Positions 46,187 to 59,474 of a stretch of DNA of 64,000 nt are shown one piece after another. Below the pieces are notes generated by a model. It was not told the origin of the DNA, searched no databases, and saw only the letters and a list, made by a program, of their open reading frames with translations. The DNA is taken from contig JACDTU010000003.1 of assembly GCA_022376465.1 (NCBI GenBank), positions 186,001 to 250,000 of the forward strand. The letters are read 5' to 3'. This DNA is from Cubamyces lactineus (Eukaryota; Basidiomycota; Agaricomycetes; Polyporales; Polyporaceae). How positions within the stretch are numbered: position 1 is the first letter of the stretch; each line of letters starts with the position of its first letter. Made by a program: the position numbers and the translations under genes.

Positions 46187-46749
46187 TTACGACAAGTCTG
46201 GCATCCTCCGGACAACCTTGCCTTCATTCCGGACATGCTCGCGCAGCTTCTCAAGGATGCGCGAGTTCGCCCACCTCTCCGGCGGAGCCTTCTTCCCCGT
46301 CGCCCAGTAATAGATATCCCAGTCCGGCTCGTCCATAAGCTGCACAAATCATCCCCCCCACATCGCAATAAGTCAACCGCGTCCCCGACACGCAGAGACC
46401 AATAATTGCGCGCACGCACCTTGTCGAACTCGCGGAGCTCCGCCTCGTCCATCGTGCCCAGGCGCTCCTTCGCGAACGTGCTCAGGAGGAGGTCGCTCTC
46501 GAGCGTGCCGCGCTTGCGGGACTGGTACACGAGCCGCGCCCGCATGTTCTCGATGGGCTCGCCCGGTCGCGGGAGGGGCGTCGGTGCGGGGGCGTCGGGC
46601 GGCGACGTCGTCTTCTCGAGATGCTCGGGCGTGTTCGGGAGCAGCCACGGGTCCGCTGCGCGGCGCGCAGTCGTCGACAGCGGCCTTGCGCAGGAGAGGG
46701 CACGGCGAGAACAGGTTTGTCGGGCGAGTCTGAGAGCGAGGGCGGACAT
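46187..46749 (-). CDS. SDH5: Succinate dehydrogenase assembly factor 2 (SDHAF2 / Sdh5)
   Basis: Mitochondrial matrix factor needed for covalent FAD attachment to the SDH flavoprotein subunit. Exons 46749-46420 and 46339-46187 (160 aa). The N-terminus is an Arg/Ala-rich mitochondrial presequence (MSALALRLARQTCSRRAL). The SDHAF2 core is clear: RARLVYQSRKRGTLESDLLL, TFAKERLGTMDEAEL, then across the intron [20 protein letters not shown]. The intron (46340-46419) is 80 nt, phase 0. Confidence 0.95.
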
Positions 46750-47771
46750 GGTGGATAGAAAGCAAGAATGTGCGGGGTTGGGCGGCTCTGACCACCGGCC
46801 GTCATCTAGAGTCGTTCACACATTTTCGGCACATTCAACTAGACGCAATATGAACGTCCGAGCTTCCTCTGCACTCGGCCCAGTCTTGTTGCAGCGTTGA
46901 ACACGCTAGAAGGGGGTATTAAATAGGTGTGGATTTGGTCATGATTATGTGTATAGCGTATTCTCACACAAAACGTTGAGAGCAAGGACGAGGGAGGCAG
47001 CAGCTGGAGTACAGATGGGGAGGATGCGATATCTTAGGAAGGGGAAGGCGGATGCGCGAGACGATAAAGAAAGGTGAAGAGGCGCAAGAAACATATATAC
47101 AACGTAGACCAAGGAACGGGAGTCGTACGATGTTGGGACGAGATATATAGGGTAATTGGGGATGACGATGGGCAGAGCGAAAGAGACCTCGGCAATATAA
47201 ATGATTGCGAGAAAAAAGCAGACTGAGGAAGCTCTGCCCTTCGAAGGAGCGAGGAAGCTGACTGACTGAAAGGGAACGACAGACGACGGGAGGTCGAAAG
47301 AAAGGAAGAAAACGACGAACAGACGGGGCTCTGCATAAAACAACATGTTGAACGAAGTATGCACCGAAAAGTCCGAGAATGCGTGTCGTGTCGTAGCATG
47401 CGCCGTCGCCAATGATTTTGCAGTGTCCCTGCTCTTCCACGCACCCGCACTCGTTGCTTTCCTGGAGCCCAATGCTGAGTTCGACATCGCCAGCGCGCGA
47501 GCCCCACTGCGCTATCTCCTACTCGTACACTTGCCAGTCCGGCCTTCCTGCTCCCGTGCGTGCGTTCCGTGCCCTCATAAGCCGTCCGACGACTCGCGAA
47601 TAGGTCTGCTTTACAAGTCCATGTATATCCACAACAACCAAATGCGCCACGACATCACCCACGTATGGAACCGCGGACGTGCGACGAATGAACACCAGAT
47701 AGAGGGGAGGGAAGGAGCGTCTGTGATGGGACGAGCAAAAGAAGGGAGTATAAGTACTGACGGTGCGGTCC
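46750..47771. other. Intergenic: SDH5 promoter and PP1 3' UTR
   Basis: 1.0 kb between two genes on the minus strand. Overlapping frames of 150-180 codons on both strands (46945-47881) lack any domain and overlap the last PP1 exon antisense, so I regard them as chance frames. Nothing else is recognised. Confidence 0.5.
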
Positions 47772-49212
<1,441 letters not shown>

Positions 49213-49958
49213 GTCTGTAGCGCGGGGAAAAGGTGTTCGTGGGCGTTGGTCGTGAGGTGCGGGCGGGGGTCGTGAGGTTCGGGAATACGGGAGAACAAGG
49301 ACGATTAGACGCTTGTCAGCGGGCGATTTTCGGGGACTGCGACACCGCCGAGGGTTCGGGGGGTGCGCTGGACACTGTCTGGATTGCTTGTCGTACTGAG
49401 CGATGTGCGCCGGATGGGACAGACGGCGAGAAAATTGGAGGACGCGGCGGCGGAAGATAACGAGCGTCGGGTGATGCTCAGCTCTCTTGCCCTCGTGGAC
49501 CGCGCGCCACCATTCTAGAGCGGAGTCCGTGCGGGCTTTCAACGCCTCAGCTGTCTCTCAATCGGATTTGGCCCAGCCCCGCGGTCTCTCACACAAACAC
49601 TCTTGGAAAACATATACAATACGTCCTCTCAGCCGGTCCAGAACATAGTTCTCACACGCAACAGCAATAGCCGTACAGCGGTAGCATTACATATTCTGTC
49701 GTACACGTAGGGTAGGAGATAGGTGGGTACAACAAGCAACAGGGTGAAGCGAGTGTGTGTATGCGGGTATATAACCGTAAATGAGCACGATACTAGATCC
49801 GAACGGAGTAGCGCACATGCGGGAAGGGAAGCGTTATGCTGTTCTACAAGGCTCACCAGCCAAAAGTACATCCAAGGTCGTTCAAGGTCCGAGTGCAAAA
49901 GCCTGTACATGAAGCGTGCATGAAAGGGGCGTAATAGTCGGACGAGTCTCTTGCGGTT
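49213..49958. other. Intergenic: PP1 promoter and PH-protein 3' end
   Basis: 746 bp between two minus-strand genes. Short frames only; no domain or RNA gene seen. Confidence 0.5.
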
Positions 49959-52786
49959 TCATGTCGACGTCGCCGCCGCAGTTGCAGGGTCAGGGCGTCG
50001 GATGCGTCTCCGTCTACGTCTGTGATTATGCAATGAGTAAGTCGCACTCAGAATCCGCCAATATGCACTGACCTTGGGAATATAGGTCCCCTCGGCATGG
50101 GACGCTCGTCAAGATCCAGGGCGACATTAGTGCCCATTTGAATGCCCTGCGCATATATCCAGCATGGTCAGGCGCGACGCATAAGAGGTCGACGCTAGAT
50201 GCCGCAACACACCTCTATCCAGTCAATTACAGCCGCGACGTTCTTCGCCTGCAATAAGAACTGCTCGCCCTCCATGCGCACCCGGATCACGTTCTTCCGC
50301 TTCGTATAATCGCTCGCCAGCCCGCTCTCTGCGTGCTGCAGCGTATACTTGCGGATCAGGTCCTTCTCGTCTGGGACGTACGGCGTCGCTTCCTTCTCCT
50401 TGTCTCTATGGCCGTGATGGTGGTGGTCGCTCGAGTGTGTATGCGACAGGAAGCGGCTGCGCGAGAACAGAGACGTGCCTTCGCTGGAAGAATTCGAGGA
50501 CATCGTGGATGCGTGCGAAGGAGTTGTATGCGCGGTTGACGACGACAAATATCCACTACCGGACGACACGTTCGACGTTCGTGACGATGCCCCCAGCGCG
50601 TCCATCGAGCGGCGTCCATACAACGGGCCTTGGTGTGACGCAGTGGACTGGGCATCCGGCCGAGAGTCCATGCTCAGACGCGCACTGGAGTTGTTATTCG
50701 AGCTAGACCCCAGCCGACCGGTGCTCCTAGACCGCTGCCGATGAAGCAACCGCGCGCCCAGATTGAGGCGCGACCGCGTCGTCGGTTGCGTGGGTGACGA
50801 TGACGATCCACGGGACGTGCTCGTCTCCGGAGCGTTACCGTTCGCTGACGATGAGGACTGACTTCGCGCATCCGCAGGCTCCTCGACGATCTTTGGCGGG
50901 CGCTCCGAGCCCTGTTCCTCTCTCGGGCGCTCTCTTACCCCGCTGACGCGGATGCCAGATGTCGTAACGGCACTTGAGTCCGAGTTCGTAATGTCGCCCA
51001 CGCCGACTTTGTTCTCCCACCACTGCTCGATCGCGCTGACGGTCGAGGCCGCGGGAGGCGCCTTGTACACGCGGAACATCGTCCCCTCGAGCACGCAGTA
51101 CACGCGCCGCCACTTGCGATCCCTCGCCTGCACGCCCGGTTGGGTGAACTCCACCTTGCGCGGCATGACGCCCGTGAGATAAATCGAGTTCGAGTATGGT
51201 GGCAGCTCTTCCTTGCCTTCCTCCTCGCGCGGTTGAATGGGTGGGTGCTGGTGACGTCGCTGGAATTGCGGATCGGGGTACGGCGGCGGGTCCGACGAAG
51301 GCTCGTACACAGGTAACGAACGCCTCCGGCGCAGCAGGGGCGAGGTAATGACGTCGTCGGGCGACTCCGGTTCAGGCGCAGGTTGAGGCTCTTCTACAGG
51401 TGTCGGTTGACCCTCCACAATGGGCGTTTGCATCGGTTTGGGAGGGGAGAGCGCACGACCGAGCTTCGGCGAGATGACCTTGTCTTTCTCCTTGCGCGTC
51501 ATCGAGAGGAGGTCGACCATGCTCTTCGAGCCATGGTGGTAGATTCCTGGCCGCGGGGAGCCAGGCGTTGAAGGCATTGGAACAATGGTAGGCTGTGGCA
51601 CACGATGCGAAGGCGCATCTTGCGCGCGGCCCTTGCCGTTTGGCGGCTGGTAGTCCGCGGGCTTGGGCGTGCGCATAGGTGAGAAGAGCGGCTCTGGCGA
51701 CTTTGACGTGAAGTAGTCGACGGAAGGGCCGGCTTGTGCATGAGGAGTAGGCTGGTTGCGGGAACCCTCAGCGTCTGCGAAAGAGACGCTGAAGCGCGAG
51801 GTATCGATAGCAGGCAAGGGGCCGAGGCAAGGAGGCTTTCCTTCCGCCGTTTGGGGGTGCCGGGGAGACGTTTCGAAGTAGTCATCTTGCTCGTCTTCAT
51901 CCCCGCTCTCCCCCGAATCTCCATCCTGAGCCTGGCCCTCGGCACTAGCGCTTTCAACGTTATCTTCGCCCTCCTCCTCCTCCTCTTCGTCCTCGAGGCT
52001 GGCATTCTCATGGTCTGCGTCCTGGTCCGCGTCGCTCGGTCCTTGCATGGGCAAGGCCGGGATACTCCGCAGAGGGGCCGTGGGCCTACCGGGGCGCGCC
52101 GGCTGGGCAGGAGTAGGCGGGGGAAGGGTAGGCAAGTTGAGGATAGGCATTGGCGGTTGTCGGGTGACTAGGGAGGGCGTCAGTCGTGCCCGCCCTTCCG
52201 CGTTGTATCCAGCCATCATCGGAGGCGGAAGTGTCGCGAGTCTTGGTGCTAGAGCCCTACGCGTCGGTGCATCGACGCTATTCGACTGAGGAGCACTTTC
52301 TTGAGCTATCGTCACGCTACGAGACGGAAGCGTTTGGGCTCTGCCGTTGATAGGAAGGGGTACGGTCGAAGGAAGAGGATCGGGTGTGGGCGGTAGACCG
52401 TCGATCTCTCGAGTGGGTTCGATGCCGGGGGTTGGGTGGAGAGCTGGTAAAGATCCCGGTGGTGGGCTCCTCAGAGATGAATGGTCAGGAGAAGACCCTT
52501 CGGAGTCCCTCTCCTGGTCGAATGACTGGTGGTGGGCGCGAACTTCGACCTTGGAGAGCGCCTTGTGTCCTAGGTCCATCGACCGCGCAGACCGCGACCT
52601 CTCGCATGCCGCGTCCTGTCTCGCCTCGCTCTTCCGTCGAAAGCGAGAGACTTTCTTGAGGAACTGGCTCGTCCGAATCTGCAAGTTGTCTGTGAGAACT
52701 TCTTTACGATACCACAAACGAATACTTGCCAGTAGCTGAGGTCGGGCCTCCTGCGTCTCCGTTGCGGTCCCGTCTATGCTTGGCAT
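49959..52786 (-). CDS. PH-domain protein with a long disordered insert
   Basis: Probable membrane-lipid-binding adaptor. Exons 52786-50213, 50146-50073, 50019-49959 (902 aa). The N-terminus has a basic helix ([17 protein letters not shown]), then ~450 Pro/Ser/acidic residues. The PH domain starts near residue 530 ([31 protein letters not shown]). It is interrupted by ~180 Ser-rich residues and resumes at [33 protein letters not shown] and [19 protein letters not shown]. The two short introns join IDWIE to GIQMG and PIFPR to a final Arg-rich stretch, which supports them. The tail is [19 protein letters not shown]. Layout recalls fungal Skg3/Caf120-type PH proteins, but I cannot assign orthology. 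Confidence 0.82.
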
Positions 52787-54258
52787 GCGAGTGTTGTGAT
52801 CCCAAGATGTATTTGCTACCCCAGAATGTATTTATGACGCTCAGTAGAAGAGAATGGTTGCAAGTGGAATGGCGATGCGCAACGGTCGAGGATTATGGAC
52901 TGAACAGAGGAGTGGGGGATGCATGGGATTCCGATATGCCAGCCCGGTCCAGCCGCAAAGTGCCGCACGCGTTCTGACGTCGATCTAAAATAAGCACCGA
53001 GCTCCTTCGCTGGGTTTATAATAACTTGTTGTTGCCACTTTCAGAGACTTATTCCACCGATCACACCCAATAGTCGAGATTTTATTCAAATTCAACTCCG
53101 CCCAGGTGCACTGCAAATGACGTCTATTCCGCCACCACACAGCTCGATTTTGTAGGTGCATATGTTTGCCCATCGGCCCAGAGAAGTTCTGAAAAGTTCT
53201 GCACTGAACACCTTTCCTTACCAATCAGCTCGCGTTTCAGTGTGTCCACTTCTCCTTCGCGAACCCACCCCATCGCGCCATGTAGCCTGGGCAAGAACGG
53301 TGGTATGTGCATGCGATGGCGTAGCTTGGGTATGTACTATATCTGGTGTAAGTACGACCCCTATTCCTAACAATCTCCAGCCATAATCGGCCACCTATGA
53401 GTATATATGTGCTCAGAGGGCTTTTTTACGACAACGGGAGTTCAAAAACATACTGAGCGTGCCCACCGTCCTCCGCAGACGGCTCCACGGAAACCCACGG
53501 AGACGCCACATTCAACCTCATGGCGCGCCAATAATTTCTCCTGGGGCCCGGGGGGCGTTGGTGCAACAGCGGTGTGTTTCAAGATCAATAATCTCGTGCC
53601 CATGTATGCCATGCTGCGGCACTCTGAATATGGGACAGAGCCGTACATGGTACGTACCATGCAGGATCACATCCACCACCCGACCGCCAGACGATGTTTG
53701 CCGTACATCGTAGATGCGAAGTAAGCCTGGCCGAAGATGACTGTCGGAATATTCATCTATGATGCTTGTCTGGTCTGCATATGTCTAGACGACCGCAGTT
53801 ATGCCCAGTGCACAAGCTGATATACGAGTCAATCGCACGTTCGATGCAGCCGTGCGACTAGCTCACAATCATTGGATTCATGTGGCACAACAACACCGAT
53901 TCTGTCGGATGATCGTCTTGCGTTGGTAGCGACTGGCGAACAGACAGAAGGATATCACTCATAATGCAAGAAGAACAAGGGGTATCAACCGTGCGAGCTG
54001 TGTAGTAATACATGGTACATCGAAGCACACGTCTTCCTCGTATCTCAGGGATATCATACTAAACCAATATATCATGACACATTCAGGCAATGTCGCCTCA
54101 CGAATCGCGCTCGTTACTCGACCACGATTGCCTGATAGTGCTGGCTCGTTTTGCCCGCCGGAGACATGCCTTCGCTATCGTTGCAAAGCTGTATTTTGCG
54201 AATCGACTTCGACCGTTAGCCTGTTGTCAGTTCTGTCAGCAACAAAGTCCCTAATGAG
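52787..54258. other. Intergenic, one possible zinc-finger remnant
   Basis: 1.47 kb. A 105-codon frame at 53407-53724 (+) contains half of a C2H2-like pattern (CSEGFFTTTGVQKHTERAH) but lacks the paired first Cys and any further domain. Such patterns occur at the start of some basidiomycete transposases, so this may be a remnant; I do not call it a gene. The left part should be the PH-protein promoter. Confidence 0.4.
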
Positions 54259-55298
54259 TTACGGGGCGAGGCTCACATTCTCGACCTCGTCGTACTCCTC
54301 CTCGTCGTCATCCGAGCTATCTTCGTCCGCAAGGGACTTCGCCTCGGACATGGGCATAATCCCCTCGGCTTGCAGAACGGCTGGTACACGTGGGCAGCAA
54401 GTCAGCACACATTTTCTCCAACGGCTCGACGGCAGCTTACCTGTGGGCCTGTACCGGAAGACGAAGGTAGCAAAAGGCCCCGCGCTCTTATCCAACGCGG
54501 AAGCCTGTGGTATATCCACCTGCGCTTTCCCCCTCTTCAGCCCCTTTCCGAGCCTAACGCATCATCGACGGTCGCATGCATCAGGTAATGTCCCTGGCAC
54601 ATCGGCTCTGGAACGAGACTCACTTCACACAGTGTCTATCAAACGACGAGAATTTCTCCAGCTTGTCCTTGGCGTCGTCTGGCGCAGATGATGCCACTAT
54701 GCCGCCCAAATTCACCGGGTGCGGCTGGAAGGGTAACGACGGTCCGAGCACCGGCTGGACGTGATGCATCCGTAGCTGAATGGTACCGAGCTTCCCCGCG
54801 CGCCGATGCGTCGTCGAACATGCACCCAGGAACGCACCGTCTTCCGTGTCTGGGAATGTCACGCTACGGTCAAACCTAGCTCCGAGACAGGAAGGCAGCA
54901 AGCGGAAGAGGGGAGGATAGTTACCCATGGTGAAGACCGTTGCGAACTGGAACATCTGGTAGGTATCTGCGGACACCGTACGCACGCCGACCCGTCTGCC
55001 CTTTTGTCCCGGCGAGCAGGCGTTGCTCCCTACGCGCACGCCATCGACCCTCGTCGAGATGCCCACTCGGTGCTCTCCACTGTGGTACTGCCAGCAGACC
55101 ATGAACATCTGTCAACCAAGAGTGCGGGTTAGCCAACGATATGTGAGCGACGATGGTTCTACTCCATACCCTTCCGACATCGCTGGGGATTGTGCAGGTC
55201 ATCTTCCGCTCATCCTCCGCATCGACTTGCACCTCGAATTCAGGAATCCGCTTTCCGTCGCTGTATGCTATCCAAACTTCAATCCCACGGTGGAACAT
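54259..55298 (-). CDS. DUF7918 protein, copy A (acidic tail)
   Basis: Fungal family of unknown function, abundant in Agaricomycetes. Exons 55298-55170, 55108-54925, 54849-54624, 54553-54441, 54380-54259 (257 aa). Family blocks: RGIEVWIAYSDGKRIPEFEV, CTIPSDVGRMFMVCW, VRTVSADTYQMFQFA, TEDGAFLGA, LGTIQLRMHHV, then FATFVFRYRPTAVLQAEGIMP. The tail is strongly acidic (EDSSDDDEEEYDEVEN) with no domain. Exons 1 and 2 are 129 and 184 nt, exactly as in copy B. The frame is open upstream of the ATG for 13 codons back to a possible acceptor, so an extra 5' exon is possible. Confidence 0.8.
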
Positions 55299-55891
55299 GG
55301 TGCAGTGTGTGTTAGGCTTGATAATCCCAGCAGAGTCGGGCTGTGGTCGGAGAGGTCAAGGTGTACAAGGTTAGGGACCTCGTTCCCCACATCGAGGCGG
55401 ACTATATGCGCTTATAAGCGCGCTGCGCACGTCAAGTCGCGCGTCCGTCAGTCTTCTCAAGCGTCACGAGTCCATCCAGAGGGGGGAATGGCAGATCTCC
55501 GAGCGTGCAGCACTAGCCGCCCTGCAAGACAGTCATTCCGCGCAATCATCGGCGTATATAGGTATATAGGCAGCTCACCTGCGTCCCGCTTGACGGTAGG
55601 CGTGCCGTTTTGACAGATCTTCTCCCATGTCAGGAAACGCTGCTCGTCTCTAATCGCTGCCCATCGGTCACACAGGGACGCGAAGATATCTGGCTCGAAA
55701 ACGCCCAATCTAATATTACGAACCGACCTGCAGAGAATAATGACCGAACAGACGCTCTATGCTACATACAAAACCAATCCTCAGGTGTTACACGTCCGAC
55801 CGCTATCCAATCCAGGCATATCAGCTATCCTACACGGCTGGCTGTCCGAGACTCACATGATCGCGCGTGCCCGACGCCTCCGGAACGTCCA
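55299..55891. other. Intergenic between DUF7918-A and DUF1769
   Basis: 593 bp. A minus-strand frame at 55457-55708 translates to a protein-like stretch (FEPDIFASLCDRWAAI, QRFLTWEKICQNGTPTVK) that I cannot assign. It might be a 5' exon of DUF7918-A or a fragment of another gene. The rest is unremarkable. Confidence 0.35.
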
Positions 55892-57467
55892 TCAATCAAC
55901 GTCGTTCCTGCTCACGACGACCTTCTCCTGCACAGGGATCAAGTCGCCCTCGGCGGGCTCGATCACGACGCACCAGAGGACACGACCCCATGGCGCCCCG
56001 TCGCCCGGTCTCGCACGCTCGCAGCACACGAACCGCACAGGCTGGCCGTCCCAGTACTTCATCACGTCGATGGAGATGCCGCCCGGGAGGCGCAGCGAGA
56101 TACCGTCGTGGCCAAATTGCAGGAAGTCGTAGCAGAAGTCGGTGGTTACGATATCCTGATATACATGATATCAGCAACGAGCGGAGACAGATGGACATTA
56201 GTTGCGTACTTCTGGGCCTAACACGACTTCCTGCCTGCGGAGCGCGTTCGCGAAATACGCCCGGCGCTTGGAGGGGCTGCTCTTCATCTTCCCGCCGCTG
56301 AGAGTGGGGCTCGCGCTTGAATTGCGGGCTGTACGCAGCTGCGTTACATCATCCGTTATGGGATCCTTCGCGGGGAACATTGGAGCGCCTCGTGAGGTGT
56401 GCTGGTGTCTCATGTAAGGCATTGTCGCGACTAGTGGAGATAATGCCCAGGGCTTGGTACGCGACGCCAGGTCGTGCTCCAGAGTGGGATCTATGAAGCT
56501 GATGAAAGCAAGCGAATGTCAATATGCGGCCGATGATACGTAAGTAAGCAGTAGCGTACTTCATAAACCTGAGCGCAGCGCCGAAGCCCCAGGGTAACTT
56601 GAAAGGCCTCTCGAAGATGTTTCCGAACAAGAGCTCGTCTGCATTGTACTCTCGAAGGAACCTGCCTGTAATCAGAAAATATGATGTTAGTATACGTATC
56701 GTTCTCGTCATCCATTGTACGTGCGCATATTAGCGTCGTCGACAACTTGGAGCACATTGCACGGGCCGTTACATCAGCCTTGCAACATTACGCTCCCTAG
56801 CGGGGTTTTTGATAACAGTGGCCCGGAATATCCTGATCCATTTGGAAATGCCCGCTTGCGCAGGAGAATGTGCTTTGGCCGATGCATGAGATCCGGGCGT
56901 GTGGAGTCTGCATATCCCTCTGAGGCGGTCACAGGCCAGCCCACATGGGCACACCATCTTGTGCAGCATAGCGTAGTCTAGGCGACAGACAACTTCCTGG
57001 TACCCCATGATGTTGTACTGTATGCCAAGGCTGGCGCCGTCCATTGTTGGACGACGCCAGTCTTGTCTCTTGCCGTAAAGCAGTTTCGGCAGCGATATTC
57101 ATGTGGGCGCTTCCCGCTATGCAATACCTGGGTAGGTTCGCCACTGGAAGTCACCCAACACAAGTCGACTGTATGTGTGTTATTCGACGCCGTGGCTTTC
57201 CTAACAACATCTACCCGACTCTCGGCAGCGGAAGCTGGCGCTGTACACACCTTGAACCTGAATACTCCAAGTGACGCCGCTCCGCTTGCGGAAATAGTCG
57301 CTGTCCTCGGCTCCGCCTTCCGCGTCAGCGAGGCCCTTGATGAACACGGCAACCTGGCCCTCGAAGGCGTCTGACGAGATCTTCACGGGCACGCCTGAGT
57401 TCACCCTGAGAGGGACGAGGTCTTGCTCAGACGCCGATGGGCCGGCGAGGACACGAAGGTGCGGCAT
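55892..57467 (-). CDS. DUF1769 (UPF0590-type) fungal protein
   Basis: Conserved fungal protein of unknown function. Exons 57467-57251, 56665-56560, 56498-56210, 56155-55892 (291 aa), close to the family length. Conserved blocks: MPHLRVLAGPS, NSGVPVKISSDAFEGQVAV, GVTWSIQVQGRF, ELLFGNIFERPFKLPWGFGA, FIDPTLEHDL, RAYFANALRRQEVVLGPEDI, TTDFCYDFLQFG, LRLPGGISIDVMKYWDGQPV and PWGRVLWCVVIEP. Intron 1 (56666-57250) is 585 nt, while introns 2 and 3 are 61 and 54 nt. No extra exon is needed, because phase and family sequence join exactly across it. Confidence 0.87.
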
Positions 57468-58302
57468 TGTTGGGGTTGCTAGATTGATGTTGTCCTGGTC
57501 TCAAACGAAGGGAGAGTAATCCGGTGCGTTGGTATGGGGAGAAAGACCGAGGGTATTTGAGAAAATTAGACGGCGAGTGAGGTATACACGAGAGGGAGGG
57601 GGAGGCTCGAGGGTAGGCCTGCTACGCTCACACCGTAGGGATAAGAAAAGGAATGCTGTGGGACCGTTCAGGCTCGCTCCGCCTGACCGCCTCCCTTACT
57701 TGCGTCAACTGCGCCGCGGCATCTCCCGCCTGTGTCACCGCCGTCTGGATATGGAAGGCGCAAGGCAGTCACTCGCCGCATTGGCCGTCGCAGCGTCGCA
57801 CGCCAGGCTGCTGCGGACGGCAGACGGACAGCACGCGCACTGGCGCGCAGTCGAGACAGGAGTTCTGGGACGATGTGACTGCATCTATGCTTGAGATGAG
57901 AAGGCGTTCGAAGCAGCGTCGGCATCCAAGTACGAACTTTCTGCTTAATCTTGACTGGTTCCCGTCAGTTGAACGCTGAGCGTGAGCACCGGGGCCGTCT
58001 CTAATCATAACGGGCACCTCGGACTCGATGGCTATGCACAACAATCTTCGCGGCCCATACTTCAAGTAATCACCCAGCAACTTATACCGTGTGGCACACA
58101 GCTAAACCGCCGGTACCAAGCGTTCAGTGAGCTCTACAAGCACGCGAACATCGTTGCCTCAACTAACTGTAAGATCCGCTGGATATACGCGTAATTTGAC
58201 CCAACGTTAGAGTTCGAAACCCTCCGTCCACAGCATTGAATGACAACTAACCCCGTACTTATGAGCATGGAATCAGACAACTGGGAAAAAAAAAGAAAGC
58301 CT
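57468..58302. other. Intergenic, nothing recognised
   Basis: 835 bp upstream of the DUF1769 start. Frames here are antisense to each other and without domains. It probably holds the DUF1769 promoter. Confidence 0.45.
58286..58294 (-). terminator. RNA polymerase III T-run terminator
   Basis: Nine T residues on the minus strand, nine bases past the tRNA-Gly 3' end, a strong Pol III stop signal. It is longer than the T4 run after the copy at 16056. Confidence 0.7.
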
Positions 58303-58373
58303 TGCATTAAGGGGGAATCGAACCCCCGGCGGGTCGATGGCAACGACCCAGGTTACCACTACCCCATTAATGC
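58303..58373 (-). tRNA. tRNA-Gly (anticodon GCC), second copy
   Basis: Identical base for base to the tRNA at 16056-16126, on the opposite strand. Acceptor stem, GCC anticodon loop and T-arm are all intact, and the T9 terminator follows. Flanking sequence differs from the first copy, so the duplication is either old or limited to the gene body. Confidence 0.96.
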
Positions 58374-59474
58374 GATGCTACATAATGCAAGCGTTGCATA
58401 ATGATAGATTGAGCTTATTTGGACTAAATCTGCCCAACTGTAATGCGGAATCTAAAATACTACGTTCATAGGTCCTCTGCTCACGCCAGCTGCTCCCAAA
58501 TCATTTGCTTCAGTCTCAATCATCAGGAATCTGCATCAAAACCCATAGGCGCAATGACTCTGCCCTACAAGCACTCATGTACATCTCCGTGCGAATCCGC
58601 AAATCAATACATCGACATAAATCGTCGTATGCGTCGGGCAAGCATATGTCTATCATGGTCTGCCCGAGATAGTCGACCTTTGTACTCATGTGCCCATTGA
58701 GATACTTCTCGAAGCGACCTTCCAGAGTCATTCTGCTTGGATGATATCATGGCGAGCGTCGGGACTCAAGCGAGGAGAGTGGACTCGCAGCTTCTTCCAG
58801 GTGAGTTTTTATTCGGTATGACTCTTGCTGGCGTGTTGACGAATTATTCGATGTTATTCTAGCCATCGGGAAGACGAGAGGCGAATGATTCCGACGAGTG
58901 TCTTGCGTTCGAGCGGTGGACTATGACGATGCTAAGAGATGGGAGGCTGACAGACGATTGGCTGGAGGGAACGACCATCAGCGGAAGCACGATGTTACAC
59001 ACGCGCACACACCGACCGAGCCGGCGGCAGTTCTAGGCCAGGGCGTCGATCACATTTGGGGAAGAGGGTGCCTGGGCGGTCGCTTCCGTTCTCATCGTCC
59101 TCTTCGCTCTCCTGCCCAGTCCTCTCGCCCTCGACTCCTTCTCTTGCGCCCTCTGCCACCTCAGTCGCACAGCGCTGGCTCTCCTACCAAGCAGACCCTC
59201 AAAAGCCCAGCAGTCGTACTCGTTTCCTGCACGGTGAGCATTTTCCGCCTCCGTCATCTGTTTGCGGCGCCATCGCCGGCTGGGCATCGCAGTCACAGAC
59301 ATCTCATCTGTTCCGATTGAAACAGCACCGCCGCCCTCATTTGCTTTAGCCTCTCAGAGCGCCTGCGCCCACCACTCTAGAGGTCTACTTCGACGCAGCA
59401 CCCCGCCGCCTGGTCATTCCCTTGTTCCCCACGTTCATTACTGTTCATACCCTTTCTTGCTTCGTCTCCCCCGT
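58374..59474. other. Intergenic before the DUF7729 gene
   Basis: 1.1 kb. A 71-codon minus-strand frame (58516-58731) has an ordered-looking translation but no family I know. The right part (59100-59470) is CT-rich and should be promoter and leader of the DUF7729 gene. An in-frame start-proximal extension back to 59262 exists but is low complexity. Confidence 0.45.

Noticed and set aside
45516..46310. 264-codon + strand frame
   Set aside because: Overlaps the SDH5 second exon antisense and lies in a convergent 3' spacer; Arg/Pro/Ser-rich.
53407..53724. Possible C2H2 zinc-finger or transposase fragment
   Set aside because: Only half of the metal-binding pattern is present (one Cys, two His) and nothing recognisable follows.
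55825..55891. Longer C-terminus for the DUF1769 protein
   Set aside because: On re-reading the minus strand there is an in-frame TGA at 55894-55892, so the protein ends after NDVD.
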